64,000 nucleotides of DNA from Parietichytrium sp. I65-24A (taxonomy: Eukaryota > Sar > Bigyra > Thraustochytrida > Thraustochytriidae): positions 188,843 to 252,842 of the forward strand of contig BLSF01000024.1 of NCBI GenBank assembly GCA_012862575.1, written 5' to 3'. A model generated the notes under the pieces. The model saw only the letters and a program-made list of their open reading frames with translations. It was not told the DNA's origin and did no database searches. Shown here piece after piece: positions 43,066 to 54,875 of the stretch. The position numbers and the translations under genes are program-made. Positions within the stretch are counted from its first letter, which is position 1. Each line of letters starts with the position of its first letter.

Positions 43066-44088
43066 ATGTGTACATCAAAACCTCGCTTTGAACAGCGCTG
43101 CAGTGGAATGAAAAAGACAGGAAAACGGGGAGGGCCGCTCTCTCCTCTTGGCGCCAGCTCCGAGAGTCGCGACTCCGCAGAGCCATTGGACGAGCGAGAC
43201 GAAGACTCGAACAATGTCGACGCTCGAAAGCGCGCTCCTCGCGCCTCTTCTCCAGTCAAGCGTACCGAACCTGGAAAGCGACGGCGAACGAGCGAGTCGC
43301 TCCCTGAAGAGGCCGATAACAGTATACAAATGCCGCTGCTTTTAGTTTTGGTTCACCAAAACGTGACGGAATCGGTTCAAGACCTGCTCGATAGAGACAA
43401 CAACGCAATTCTCCAAACCGATTCAATCGGTAGAAATGTTCTGCACTTTTGCAATGAGGATACCCCACAGATCCTTCTCACAACCCTTCTCGAGTATGGA
43501 GCCGATGCAAACAAGCAAGACGTCTCCGGGAAGGGACCAGTTCACCAACTTGTTTCTCATCCGTGCCACAACTTCCTTACCCGCAGCCGATTTTTGCAGC
43601 GGCTTGTCACATCAAATGCGGATTTGAACTTGAGAGACAGGAACGGCCAAACTGCGGCACATTACGCTGTAAACAACGACGATATAAGCACCTTAAAGGC
43701 TCTGCACCTGTGTGGCGCGTCGCTCACTGTTGCAGATGCCTACGGTCGAACTCCAATTGACTTGATTCTTGCAAAAGAGGGCCAGGGAATCAAATACGTC
43801 GACTGGCTATTCGACAATAATTTGTTCTCTCCCAACGAGTTGAACGGCATGGGCCAGCGCCCGCTTCACACCGCAGTCACACATTGCCAAAACGACGCGA
43901 GACTTGTGGCGAGACTCATACAGCTCGGAGCGGACCCCACTCTTCGTGACGCCTCGGGGCTGGCTACCCCTTTGGACTTGGTTCGCCTGTTCAACAAGCC
44001 GTGCCTCGTAAACTTTTTCAACGAGCTCGAGGCCAAGTGTACCTTGGCATTGCTCAGCGGGAATTTCGCCAACCCAGCCACTCTATAG
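43066..44088 (+). CDS. Ankyrin-repeat protein
   Basis: Single exon, 340 residues from ATG 43066; an alternative ATG 42 bases downstream (43108) would remove 14 residues. A basic, Ser-rich N-terminus (~1-85, with KRAPRASSPVKR and PGKRRR that could be a nuclear signal) is followed by about six ankyrin repeats (~90-310). Typical turns include IGRNVLHFCNED, LLEYGADANKQDVSGKGPVH, RNGQTAAHYAVNNDD, AYGRTPIDLIL, GQRPLHTAVTH and LIQLGADPTLRDASG. The repeat layout with a basic head resembles nuclear IkB/Bcl-3-like proteins, but ankyrin repeats alone do not define function. No catalytic domain is present. Confidence 0.85.
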   Translation: MCTSKPRFEQRCSGMKKTGKRGGPLSPLGASSESRDSAEPLDERDEDSNNVDARKRAPRASSPVKRTEPGKRRRTSESLPEEADNSIQMPLLLVLVHQNVTESVQDLLDRDNNAILQTDSIGRNVLHFCNEDTPQILLTTLLEYGADANKQDVSGKGPVHQLVSHPCHNFLTRSRFLQRLVTSNADLNLRDRNGQTAAHYAVNNDDISTLKALHLCGASLTVADAYGRTPIDLILAKEGQGIKYVDWLFDNNLFSPNELNGMGQRPLHTAVTHCQNDARLVARLIQLGADPTLRDASGLATPLDLVRLFNKPCLVNFFNELEAKCTLALLSGNFANPATL

Positions 44089-44183
44089 CTCCTGGACCCT
44101 GTACTCATGCTCTCCTTGTAACATAAACACGATTCTCGCTCATCCATTGTCAATTCTCTTTTCCTTTCTCTAGCTCTAAAAGA

Positions 44184-44462
44184 TCAACAAATCGTGACGG
44201 CCCAATCGGACTGTATACTCTCGCGCATGTACTGAGCGTCAGGGAGGGTCCAGGTGTCTCCGTCAAAATCCGTCAAAGATGTAATTCGCACTTCGCTGAG
44301 ATCGGAGAAGCCGCTCTGGGCGCCACCCTGGTCTCCCGACTTGCGCTCTTTTCGTCGCGAACGCATTGTCCGACAAGAGCAAGCACTGTTCTCGAGTACG
44401 CCGCCCATTTCGCACTTTAACTTCACGCTCATTCTCTCAGTGACAACGCAATGAACATACAT
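44184..44462 (-). CDS. Possible small hypothetical protein, 92 aa
   Basis: An ATG-started frame of 93 codons in otherwise gene-free DNA. It has a Cys-containing N-terminal half, a basic stretch (MRSRRKERKSGDQ) and a mixed, protein-like C-terminal half (SEVRITSLTDFDGDTWTLPD). I recognise no family. It could be a small gene reading away from the synthetase, or chance. Its composition is better than that of other intergenic frames here, which is the only support. Confidence 0.25.
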   Translation of the reverse strand: MYVHCVVTERMSVKLKCEMGGVLENSACSCRTMRSRRKERKSGDQGGAQSGFSDLSEVRITSLTDFDGDTWTLPDAQYMRESIQSDWAVTIC

Positions 44463-44704
44463 TCTCTAAAAGTTAAAAACAAAACAAAACGTTCAATTGA
44501 AAGACTGAGAAACACGAAAAAAAGATCCTGCTCCACTAGTCCTGGAATGTACTCTTCTACTGAGTACTGTAGTATGCACAATCAGTCTTCGTTCATAGCA
44601 AGCTCCTTAGCGATCGCTACCCTCACGTACGAAAAGCGCCGCCTTTGGGCATCGATTGCGCATCGCAAAACCCAGGATAGCTCAGAAAGAAGCAGAGAAA
44701 GAAA

Positions 44705-44706
<2 letters not shown>

Positions 44707-44738
<32 letters not shown>
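44707..44738 (+). repeat. GA microsatellite in 5' leader
   Basis: An almost uninterrupted GA run ends about 20 bases upstream of the synthetase ATG. Confidence 0.9.
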
Positions 44739-44739
<1 letters not shown>

Positions 44740-44759
44740 GGAGAGAACAGTGGTGGGAA

Positions 44760-46416
44760 ATGAGGAGTGGCGCGTGGGGAAGCCCGGGGCTGCGGAGGCT
44801 TTTGAGCTCGCAGACAGGTCGAAATGCGGGTCAGACGATGCCAATCGTGGAAAAGATCGCGTCGTTCGGAGACAATTTGGCGGTTGTGAGCAGGGTAAGT
44901 GCTGACGGCCGGATGGCGCGTGACTTTAGGCGAGGTGTCAAGCAAGTTGCTGACAAGCGAGAAGGACGGGAGCTTTCACACGTACGAAGACATCAACAAC
45001 AGGTCGAACGGCATCGCGGCCAGCTTGCAGCGCAAGCAAGGCAAGCCGAATCTTAATGGCGAGCGCGTAGGGATTCTGGCCAGCCCGGGTCATGATTTTG
45101 TCGCTGCGAAATTGGCAGTCTGGAAAGCTGGAGGATGCGCCGTTCCGCTCTGCACAAGCCATCCGAAAGAAGAGACCGAGTATGTCCTCAGTGACTGCGG
45201 GGTCACCACTGTGCTTGCCGACAGCGAGTTCCGCGCGAAAGCGGAAGGGCTCTCTGTCCCTTTCCTGCATGTTGAGGACGAATCTGATGGGTTCTCCGCG
45301 AACCACACTTTCATCGAGGAAACGCCGGCTATGATGATCTACACAAGTGGCACCACAGGGCGTCCAAAGGGCGTGGTGGTGAGACACAGCGCTCTTCACG
45401 CTCAAATCAAAGACCAGATTGAGGCCTGGGAATGGACTAGCGAGGATCGAGTGCTGAATTGTCTTCCACTTCATCACGTTCACGGTATTGTGAACATGAC
45501 TGCAGTACCTCTGTTCAGCGGCGCTTGTGTTGAGTACATGAAGCCTGACAGCAACTTGATTTGGCGTCGGTTTCGTCTTGGGGAAATGGTGGGGAAACTG
45601 ACCTTGTTTATGGCAGTTCCAACAATCTACTCAAAGCTCATTAACGCTTATGAGGTGATGTCCAAGAGCGACCAACAGGACAGCTATAACGCTGCCAAGG
45701 CGTTGAGGCTTATGGTATCTGGATCCGCTCCTCTGCCTACCACTGTAATGCAAAAGTGGAAGGATATCACTGGCCACACTCTCCTAGAGAGATACGGCAT
45801 GAGCGAGTTTGGTATGGGTTTGACCAATCCTCTTCGCCCCGAAGACGAGCGACACCCGGGATACGTCGGAAGGCCTTTCCCCAGCGTCCAAGTGCGCATC
45901 GTGAACGATGAAACCGGAGAAGAAATCAGCAAGGAGTCCGGGGAGTCCGGAGAGCTTCGCGTCAAGGGCCCAGGAGTATTCAAGGAGTACTGGAACCGTC
46001 CAGAGGCAACTGCAAAAGAGTTTGACGGAGATGGCTGGTTCAAGACCGGGGATATTGCTGCGTTTGATGCCGAGAAGAACTCTTATCGCATCCTCGGTCG
46101 TGCAAGCGCCGACATCATCAAAAGCGGAGGGTACAAGATCTCTGCACTCGAAATCGAGCGGGTGTTGCTCGAGCACCCGGCAATCGCAGAAATTGCAGTC
46201 CTAGGAATTCCTGACGAGGAGTACGGCGAAGTTGTTGCCGCAGTCGTCAAAGTGAAGGACTTTTGCGAATTCAATGAGGATGAGGTCAAGACGTTTGGGC
46301 GAGAAAAGCTTGCCAAGTACAAGGTGCCAACAAAATATTTGCAAGTCGACGAGATTCCCAAGAACGCGATGGGAAAAGTTTCCAAAAAACAATTGCGCAG
46401 CGAACTCTTTTCTTGA
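44760..46416 (+). CDS. Acyl-CoA synthetase, ACSF3/AAE13 (malonyl-CoA synthetase) type
   Basis: Activates a short acid, most likely malonate, to its CoA thioester through an acyl-adenylate. Proposed exons 44760-44894 and 44935-46416 give 538 residues. The N-terminus MRSGAWGSPGLRRLLSSQTG is basic and hydroxylated, as in a mitochondrial presequence. AMP-binding core motif YTSGTTGRPKG is at ~180, LLERYGMSEFGMG and GWFKTGDIA follow, and NAMGKVSKKQL carries the C-terminal catalytic Lys (~526). The frame changes between exon 1 and the rest, so an intron is needed. GTAAGT at 44895 and a CGAG acceptor give a 40-base phase-0 intron; the TTTAG at 44925-44929 looks a better acceptor but does not keep frame. 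Substrate assignment rests on overall likeness to ACSF3 and is inferred. Confidence 0.9.
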
Positions 46417-46614
46417 TTGACTGGCAGCATGAACAAGGATGTGAATCTTGACCGTTGTCCCGTTGTGCAGGTGAATATTTAAGAGGGTGTTGCCAACATT
46501 TGGTAGACAGTGAGAACAGCCACACAGGATTCCCCTTCGATCAAAACAGACATTGCTACGGTCCGCAGTTACGTCAGTAGAAAAAGCAAAGAAGAAAACA
46601 ACTGAAGAAGGTTT

Positions 46615-48237
46615 TTACTCCGATTTCGCAGAATAATGTTCATCCATCTTGGAAACGAAAGAGGAGAGGATTTTGGCCGCTTTCATCATGTCCGAAAGAA
46701 GGCAGAATTCGTTCACCGCATGGTAGGCCTCAGACTTGCCGAAACCAGTAATCATCAAATCATACCCGGCCTTCTGCATCGAGTACACAAGAGGCAAGCT
46801 TCCGTTAACTGAATATGGCTTCACCTGGCCGCGAACATTCTTTACTGAGTCGCAAAGAGCAAGAAAAGCTGGGGAGTCAATGTTGCATGCAATGCCTGAC
46901 ATGAGGTCGGCGGCACCATCGTGAGCCCACTTCAGTTCAAGCTTGCCGATAAGGTCTTCTTTTGGAAGCTCGTACCTTGAAACTGGTCCTCGGGTGTCTA
47001 GTTTGGCGAATTTCGTCTCGTTGAGCTCTTTGACGTAGTCGCTCAACCACTCCGCCACCTCAGCGCACGAGTAGAACGGGCTCAGCCTGATGTCGCCGCT
47101 GAGAGTTGCCGAGGTCGGAATTTGATTCAGACCACCAGGAGCGCACTTCATCTGGGTTGGCTTGATGGTGCTTGGCACCTGAAACTTGTAACGGGCTTCT
47201 TCTGGGTGAGCTGGGAATTTCTCGTAAAACGCGGTCTGGATGTCCTTCATGGCTTCGTTCACGAGCTCGATTGGGTTAATAGCCAGATGAGGCAACCCGC
47301 TGTGAAATCGCTTCCCAGTAGCGGTCAGGTGCCACAAGAGTGCTCCAGCAGTTCCCATCTGCGTTTGTGTTTGGAGGTGAGGTTTCCGCAGGTCATCCTC
47401 TCACAAGTTAGCCTCTAACAACCCACATTCAACTTTTTTAATGACAAAAGGGAAAAAAACAAGAAAACTTACGCAGGGCTCAGAGTCACTCGAGTCGATC
47501 CACAAGCATGTTCCGTTCTTCAGAGGCTCCAGGTGTCCGGCCTTCTCGAGGGCGTCAATTCCAGTCAATGGCTTGTCAATGGCCTCCTCGCTGGCAATAA
47601 ATACAGCAACAACGTTGCACTCAAGCTCTGGCTTTTTGATTGCCAATTGCTCGAAGAATAGGGTGACAAGGGCGATGTGTCCGAGGCAGTCTGTGGTTCC
47701 ACGGCCGTAAAGTTTGTCGTCTTCGCGGACAAGTGTGAATGGGTCCCGCTCCCAGGCATCTCCGATGGCAGGGACAACATCCAGGTGAGATCCAATCAGA
47801 CTGATGGTTTTGCTGTCCGCGGACTTGCCTGCATACCGGATGATGACGTTGCTCCTTCCGGGCACGTAATCGTAGGTTTCGATTTTGAGCACGCCTCCAT
47901 TTTCAACGGAATATGGCTCAAGAACCGCCATCACGTGCGCGACGGCAAGGTCCTCCTGTGGGATCATCTCCGGAGGAAAGTTCTGAAGCTTCTCGGCCTC
48001 CGAAATGAGCTTACCCAGGAGATCCAAGTACGCATCTTCGTCGAGCTCGATGCCGAGCTTGTCTTGCGCGTCAGCCACATCGGCAAAGGTGGTGTACATC
48101 TCCTCCAAGTGCTGCTCCACATCTTTCTTCGCCTTCTTCGACGCTCGCTTCGACGCTCTTGCCGAAGCGCTGCCCGAGGTCTTTTCGCTGGTGGCTTGAG
48201 CGGCGCTCGTGCCCTTCTTCTTGAAAAGTTTGAACAT
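46615..48237 (-). CDS. M20-family metallo-deacylase, acetylornithine deacetylase type
   Basis: Probably removes the acetyl group from N-acetylornithine in arginine synthesis; related M20 enzymes hydrolyse other acyl-amino acids. Exons 47473-48237 and 46615-47358 give 502 residues; the phase-0 intron 47359-47472 has GTAAGT and CAG. The joined sequence DSSDSEPC-MGTAGALLWHL matches the family. Metal ligands are in GSHLDVVPA (~149), YGRGTTDCLGH (~178) and ASEEA (~215, with the catalytic Glu), and the dimerisation part contains FHSGLPHLAINPIEL. The C-terminal His ligand is in EAYHAVNEF. An N-terminal Lys/Ser/Ala-rich tract (~1-40) has no clear targeting pattern. The start is the first ATG; an upstream in-frame TTG is disregarded. 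Confidence 0.9.
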
Positions 48238-49515
48238 CTTGACGAGCCTTGCTGCGGCGCTTTTCCCTCTGTCCTCCCTGCTTCTCCAACAACTCCTCTC
48301 TCTCACGCGAGCGCTACACTCGTTCCGGATCTGCGAGCACGTCCGATTGCCTTGCGTAATCCTCAAGCTCCCCCTGACTTACTTACCACTTTTGAGTATT
48401 GGGTATCAGATGGTACTCCAAAGTTGCCACATTTTCAAGACCCCCGAAGCCTCTCAAGCCTGGGCGAACGATCATAATATACTTATCATGATCATCATGA
48501 TGGCGAACGGGCGAACGACTACTAAGTTTACCGCGCACACTGCCAAAACGCACGAAGTTTACAAAGTTTACAAAGTTTACTGCTCTTACTGCTCAAGGCT
48601 TTGGCATAACTTATCGCACCGGCAAGTCCGGCAAGTTGGAGATTGGAGATGCTTGACATAAGCAAACTATGGAAACGAAAGGAGCAGGGGTACTCCGTAC
48701 TAGTACTAGTACCAGCGAAACGAGTGTGGGCGCGAGTGGCGCGACTCATCTGACTCACATCTTTGGGCGACTTGGGCGGCGAATTCTCTGCGCAATCTTT
48801 ACTCTATTTTTTCCATCTTTATAATTTACAAATGAAAATGGTCACGACGGTCACTGGTCGGTAACTTATCTTCTTACCAGTGTCGTTCTGCATGATGCTG
48901 CGAACTTTCTCCGAGCTTTCGAGCTGGCCACTTTATCTAATTTTGGTTCTTATTTCTTTTACCTTTTACCTCTTTTTTTGTGACTTTCTTTCTCGCAGTC
49001 ATTCGCGTTCTCGGCGCCCTCGCTACTACACTTACTTAAACACTGGTACTAGCACTCCACCCTTCCTCTCTCGCCACTTCTCTCCTCGTCTCTTAGCTCT
49101 TCCACTAAAATCTCCTACCCCACCTCGCCCAGGTGTGTACTTGGGCACAAAAATTTGCCGGAGAACAACGACCCATTCCTCGGATTTTTCCGGAACGCTT
49201 ATCCACTCGAGGTGTCCATTTTTCCGTTAAAACATGTTAAAACTGTTAACACGTTTTTCGTTACTAGTAAACACGTCAACACATTTAGTCGAAATGGGTA
49301 GTGCCGGTAATACAGTGCATAGAAATGAGGACGTTCGTTTAGTTAGTTCTTAGTAGCTTGTGTGCTAGGTGAGGTGTGTTGGGGGTGCGCGAGAGCTGTG
49401 CGTCCCCGAGGCCACACGCAGCGCCAGGGAGAAAGTAGGAAGGTAGGAAGGTAGTTAGCTAGGTGCCTAACCAGCGCGTGCGGACCTGGTGCTTGGACTC
49501 GCGGCATTGGCTCTT

Positions 49516-49582
49516 GAACTCTTCGAACTCTTTGAACTGTTGAACTGTTGAACTGTTGAACTCTTTGAACTGTTGAACTGTC
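49516..49582 (+). repeat. GAACTGTT / GAACTCTTT tandem repeat
   Basis: Eight units of 8 or 9 bases, mixing GAACTGTT with GAACTCTTT. Confidence 0.85.
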
Positions 49583-49738
49583 GAAGTGGACGGAGTTGTA
49601 CGCTGCTGTGGTGGTGCGAATGCGCGTTGGCAGCGGCGTGTCAGTGCTTCAGTGTGTCAGTGTGTCAGCATCCATCCGTTGGGGACGAAGAGCGTGCAAG
49701 CGAAAGGGCGCTGCTGTTTGAGTGCGTTGGAGGCGTCT

Positions 49739-49804
49739 GGTGATCATTTGGTGATCATTTGGTGATCATTTGGTGACCATTTGGTGATCATTTGGTGATC
49801 ATTT
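49739..49804 (+). repeat. Six 11-bp repeats with central TGATCA
   Basis: Unit GGTGATCATTT repeats six times, one copy having TGACCA. The array ends 48 bases before the STAND gene ATG. Eleven bases is close to one helical turn, so the TGATCA palindromes lie on nearly the same DNA face. Confidence 0.9.
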
Positions 49805-49852
49805 GGTGCACTCAGTCGTTGGTTCGTTGGGAAAGGGGCAGGGAATAGAGAA

Positions 49853-52800
49853 ATGGCGGTTGCCGACCAGGAGGCGCAGCTGCAAGAGCTACGCGCTGCA
49901 ATTTTTCCGCGGGAAGCCAAGTTTCCATTCGCTCAAGGATTTCCCGGTGCGGATGGCTGGACGGAGAGCAGGGCCGGCGTGGACGAAGTCGTGGAGGCAG
50001 GATTGTTCGGGGCGGCAATCCGGAGTCCGCGGCTTCATGCCCGCGACCAGGAGCTGGTCAAGAGGGTCATCAGGGGAAGACCGACGTCCAAGGGTGACGT
50101 CACCGCGCGGAAAAGGGTAATCCGCTTCTTTGTGAGTTCAACATTCACAGACACCAAGTGGGAGAGAGATGCTTTTATTGCATTTTGCGTACCGTATCTG
50201 CAGCAGCTGTCACGGATGTAAGTTTGTTCGGAAAGACCGGAAGAAGTGTGGTCGTGCATTTCATGCGTTTCGTATTTGTGTACTTAACAATTCGTGCGAC
50301 TTGCTTGCTCAGGCGTAATTTGGAGTTCTGTCTGTCGGAAATGAGGTGGGGTATCAATGACGGGTTAAGCCAGTCGCACCAAACGTCGACTGTTTGTATG
50401 AACGAGTTGCGCCGCTGCGTTGAGGAAAGTGCTGGACTGCAATTCGTCGGTATTCTGGGAAACAAATATGTAAGTCCAGGACCCCCTTCATCATTTTGTT
50501 TTTGTGCGGCAGTGCAGACACTGATTAAGCGGACTATTGTCTGCTTCACTGATCTCGACAGGGCTATCGGCCATTTCCAGCTGAAATTGAGCAGGGCATC
50601 TTTGATAAATTGATGACAGAAGTCCCAAAAAAGGACCTTTTCCAGACCTGGTTTCAATTAGACAAAAATCAGGTGCCGGCCATGTATGTCCTTAAACCGG
50701 TCAAGGAGGTCATTCCCAACTACAATCCAAACGTGTTTAATAAATTCGCCAAGCAGTGGTGGGGGGAGTGTTTCGAGCCTATGCAATCCATGCTCCGCAA
50801 AGCTGCGATCAAGCTGTCAAAGGCTGACAAGAATATTGCGAAAGAAAGTATTCAGTTTATTCAATCTGTTACGGAGGATGAGATGCACCGCGGATTTAAG
50901 GACAAGCACGAGACTCTACTGATCGTGAGAGAGCTCGTGACGGACGCGGGAGACGCTCCTAAAGACCGTCTCTACGCAGATGGTGACGACGAGGACGCAA
51001 GAAACAGATTGGCCGCACTGAAGAAAGAGATGGAAGCGAGCGCGGCTCGAAGTGGTCAAGTGCTCCACTACAAGGTTCCGTGGCGCGAAGGAGGTATCGA
51101 TCCGCGCGAGCATGCAGAGCACGCAGAGTATCTTCGCAACGTCCTCACGGAGTGGACGCGAGTCGCCGAAGAGTCGATCAACTCGGTCAAAACATACGAA
51201 CCTGACCCGTTGTTCGAAGAGGTTCAGGAGCACTGTCGTTTTGCAATTAATAAAGTGCGAGATTTCATCGGTCGCGAGGAACTTGTCTCGCAGGTGAAGA
51301 AGGCCGTTGCGAAGAGCCCCGGAGTTGTAATAAAGGGTCTCTCTGGCTCTGGCAAAACATCACTGCTCTCCAAAGTCGCTTTAACAGAGCTGGACAAGAA
51401 AGGTGCGGTGGTACTACGCTTCCTGGGAACGACCATGGCAAGTAAGACAGCAATAACGCTAGTATCTAGCATCTGCAGCCAGATTTCTCGCATTTACTTG
51501 GACCAAGAGCCACAGGATCTTCCAGACGACTTCCACAAACTGGTTGCATTATTTCACAGCGAGTACCTTCGGCTGCCAAACGCTAACAAACCGTTGTTTC
51601 TTGTGTTGGACTCGCTTGACCAACTCTCTGATGCCGCGAACCTCAGCTGGCTTCCGCGCAAGGATGTCATTCCCCCGAATGTCAAAATTATAGTATCCAC
51701 CCTCCCTTACCTGTACGACACGGTGGCGCAAACCAAGCAATACTCTGAGGTCATCAATGTGGAGCCAATCAATGGGGACGACGTGAAAGCTGTCCTCGAC
51801 CAATGGCTAAAGAGCAAAAAGCGGGCTTTAAATCCTGACCAACGCAATGCGGTATTGGATGTCATCCAGAGAGCAGATTCCCCGACTTATTTGCTATTGA
51901 GAATCCTTTTCAACGAGGCTCTGTTGTGGAAGTCTTTCTCTCCGATTCCAGAGAGCTGGTCGCGTATTCAGAATGTGCCTTCGGCTATTGATTCGTTGTT
52001 TGACCGTATAGAAGCTGAGCACGGGAAAAGTTTCGTCACTGCAGCCCTCTCGCTACTTACTGCAGCTCGTGACGGATTGACTGACAACGAGCTGGAAGAT
52101 TTGCTCTCTTTGAATGACGCGGTTCTCAAGGAGTGCTTTCAGTGGTGGGTGCCTGTAGTAGCTCGCGTTCCCCCTCTCCTGGTCACCCGTCTCCTGGGGT
52201 CCTTGCAGGACTACATTGTGACCGAGAAAAACACTTGGTTTCACCGGCAGTTTAAAGAGGCAGCGGCGAGGCGATACGACTCTACTTCTAGCGTCCAGCA
52301 AATTGCAAATTATTTTGCAGAGACCACAATCGTGGAGCCGTACATGATTCATGAAAAGGGAAGGCACAATGTATGCCTGAGCACCGACCGGCGAATTCAA
52401 GGCCAACCAACCGTTTTCCCGAGCGGCTCTTTCAATGAGCGCAAACTTCGGGAGCTTCCAACGGCTTTGATGAGCACGGGCCGCTACACAGAGTGCTTCC
52501 TGCTTCTGCAAGATCCTCAATTTTGTCGAGGGATGTTTGCTCTGGGACTAGCCCAGGAACTGATCGATCTCATTAGAGACCATCGGTTACCTGAGCCCAG
52601 TTTTCGCAAGTATTACCATAGGGCGTTGACCCAATGCCGTGATGAAGTCGCTCACGACATCAATGTGCTGGAGGAGCAACTTTGGGGGCGCCTCGTACCC
52701 GTGCTGGGACCGGAGAGCGGGTTTATTAAGCTCTTGCAAGAGAGGCGCTCGAAAACGACTGGGCTGCATGCGCGATACAGCAACGTTTTGAATCCCGCCA

Positions 52801-54875
52801 ACTCCCCGCTCGTAACGACGATACGCGGTCACACTGCCGCGGTAGATGCGATTTGCGAGCTGGAGATGGAAGGCAAACGTCTTATGGTCAGTGCAAGCAA
52901 GGACCAGTCAATAAAAGTTTGGAATGTGGACACAGGCTCGCTGGATGGAAACGTGTCGTTCTCGTGCTACGTCACCTCGTTGTGCTTTGCCACCCTTAAA
53001 AACGACACAAAAGTGCTTGCTGTATCTCTTATTGACGGCAGTATTCAGGTCTTGGACTCCGAAAAGTGGCAGACGATCATGACATTGCAAGGCACACACC
53101 AAGGGAATAAGGAGGGGCACAGCGCGTCTGTGAATTCGATTTGCTACGTGCGATGCGAAGGAGAACCGCTCCTTGTCACAGCTTCGAGCGATGCCACTTG
53201 CAAAGTATGGGAGCTCGAGACTGGAAAGCTGCGCCAGACCCTGAAGACGCATTTCGAGCCAGTTAATGCAGTGTGCGCCATCGCTCTTCGCGGCGGCAAA
53301 ACGATGGTATTTTCCGCGTCTGATGATCGAAGCATCGCTTGCTACTCCGTTGAAGATGAATTCAAACAAGAAAATGTTCTTGGGTCTGCCCATGACGGAG
53401 CCATTTACAGTATTGCCGGGGTAACGCTCGATGATGCAAGGCGGGTAATAGTCAGTGGCAGCTTTGACCATTCGGCGAAAATCTGGGACGTGGAAACTTT
53501 CGAGATTCTCGCAACAATTAAGCACTCTGGTTCTGTGTCTGCAGCATGCGGCATCAAACTTATTAGTGGCCGAGGGCTCATCGCTACCGGTTCCGCGAAC
53601 AACGATATCTGCATCTTCGACCCCTTGGCAAACAAAGAGTTGTGCAGACTCAATGGGCACACCAACAGTATCCGCGCGCTGTGCCCCCTTCGGACTTTGG
53701 ACGGAAGGCATTTGCTTGCGTCAGGGTCCTTCGACTGTGACATAAAGTTTTGGGAGGTTGGTACCGAAAGCGACGATCAGTCGGGCGAAGCTGGTAAGGA
53801 TGCAGCGCATGCTCGAGGAGTGTCCGCACTTTGTCAAACGGCGATTCGTGATGGGATGCCGCTGATTGCGTCTGGAAGCGAGGACACGACGCTCAAGGTT
53901 TGGAGTGCTACGACTGGAGCAGCGCACTGCACCTTAAATTGCCACAGTCTGGGGATTAATGTGGTGCAGAGCTTGCTACTCAAGAATGGAGGTCACGTCA
54001 TAATCACTGGAGGCAGGGACGAGTTGGTGGGACTCTATGATCCCGACAAGAGGAGCCACTTCAAGACAATCGAAAACTTTTCGGGGCATCCGCAGGGGTT
54101 GCATTGTATCGCCGGAATGGATTTAGTGGCTTTTGCCAGCGAAAAGGAGGTGGTAATTTACGATGTTGAGAAGCAGAGTAAGGTTGGTACCTTGACAGGA
54201 CACACGGACCAAGTGCGAGCAGTTCACTCGATGAAATTGAGTGATGGCACTCGTGTCATTCTGTCCGGATCTGGGAAAGGGAAGGGCGCCGTAGATTGCT
54301 CTGTGAGGATGTTCAAGCTGGAGACGAAAGAGCAAGTGAAAGTCTTTTCCGGTCACACCGCCAAGGTCAACACGGTGGCCGGGCTGCAGCTGGGCGGAGG
54401 CGTGGACGTTGTCTTTTCGGGGTCCGATGACAAGTCAATTCGCGCCTGGGATCCTCGAACCGGTTCACAAAAGCATGTGATGCAGGGCCATAACCACCCC
54501 GTCGATATCGTTCTGCCACTCCCGCATAGTATGCGCCCGATGCTGGTTTCAGCAGCCAGGACAGACAACGTCAAGGTATGGGATGCCTTGACTTGTACGT
54601 TGCTATTCAACCTGGAGTCTATGGCGACTTTAGAGCCCAGCCAAGCGATTACCATTGTACCATATCAAGAAGGCCGGCACCTCATTGCATGTACTACTAT
54701 CGAGAAAACGGTCGACATCCTGGACCCGACCTCAGGAAAGAGGGTGTGCAGTACAAGTTTCCCTGGTTCGGCCCCAATCTCTGTTTGTCATGCAGGCCCA
54801 GGTGCAGTTGCCGTAGGAACCAGCAACGGGCGCGTGACTGTGTTTGACATAACTATTGCTCACAACAATAAATAA
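49853..54875 (+). CDS. DUF4062-NACHT-WD40 STAND NTPase (NWD1/TEP1-like)
   Basis: Large signal-transduction NTPase. Exons 49853-50217, 50313-50469 and 50562-54875 give 1611 residues; both introns have GTAAGT donors and AG acceptors and restore one frame. Residues ~88-185 are DUF4062 (RFFVSSTFTDTKWERDAF, SEMRWGINDGLSQSHQTSTV, GILGNKYGYRPFP), the module found in NPHP3, TEP1 and NWD proteins. The NACHT NTPase starts with GREELVSQVKKAV; P-loop GLSGSGKTS is at ~433 and Walker B LFLVLDSLDQL at ~518. A helical winged-helix-like part follows (TAARDGLTDNELEDLLSL). From ~925 to the end there are about 15 WD40 blades (RGHTAAVDAIC, GHTNSIRALC, GHTDQVRAVH and others), enough for two propellers. No effector domain is visible. 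The family suggests ligand-triggered oligomerisation; the ligand is unknown. Confidence 0.92.

Larger units (their letters stand above)
44089..44759. other. Intergenic region between ankyrin and acyl-CoA synthetase genes
   Basis: Contains a possible small minus-strand gene (44184-44462, listed separately) and a 34-bp GA run (about 44707-44738) directly before the synthetase start. Confidence 0.45.
48238..49852. other. Divergent intergenic region (M20 enzyme / STAND gene)
   Basis: About 1.6 kb with two promoters. The left edge is pyrimidine-rich on the plus strand. ACAAAGTTT units lie near 48556-48580 and a CTAGTA palindromic stretch near 48697-48712. An AACACG/TGTTAA-rich patch lies at 49230-49290. 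On the right are a GAACTGTT array (49516-49582), GTGTCAGT units (about 49636-49668), six 11-bp TGATCA repeats (49739-49804) and a purine-rich leader. No gene recognised. Confidence 0.5.

Noticed and set aside
52908-53711. 267-codon minus-strand frame
   Set aside because: Antisense to WD40 repeats of the STAND gene, with no domain of its own.
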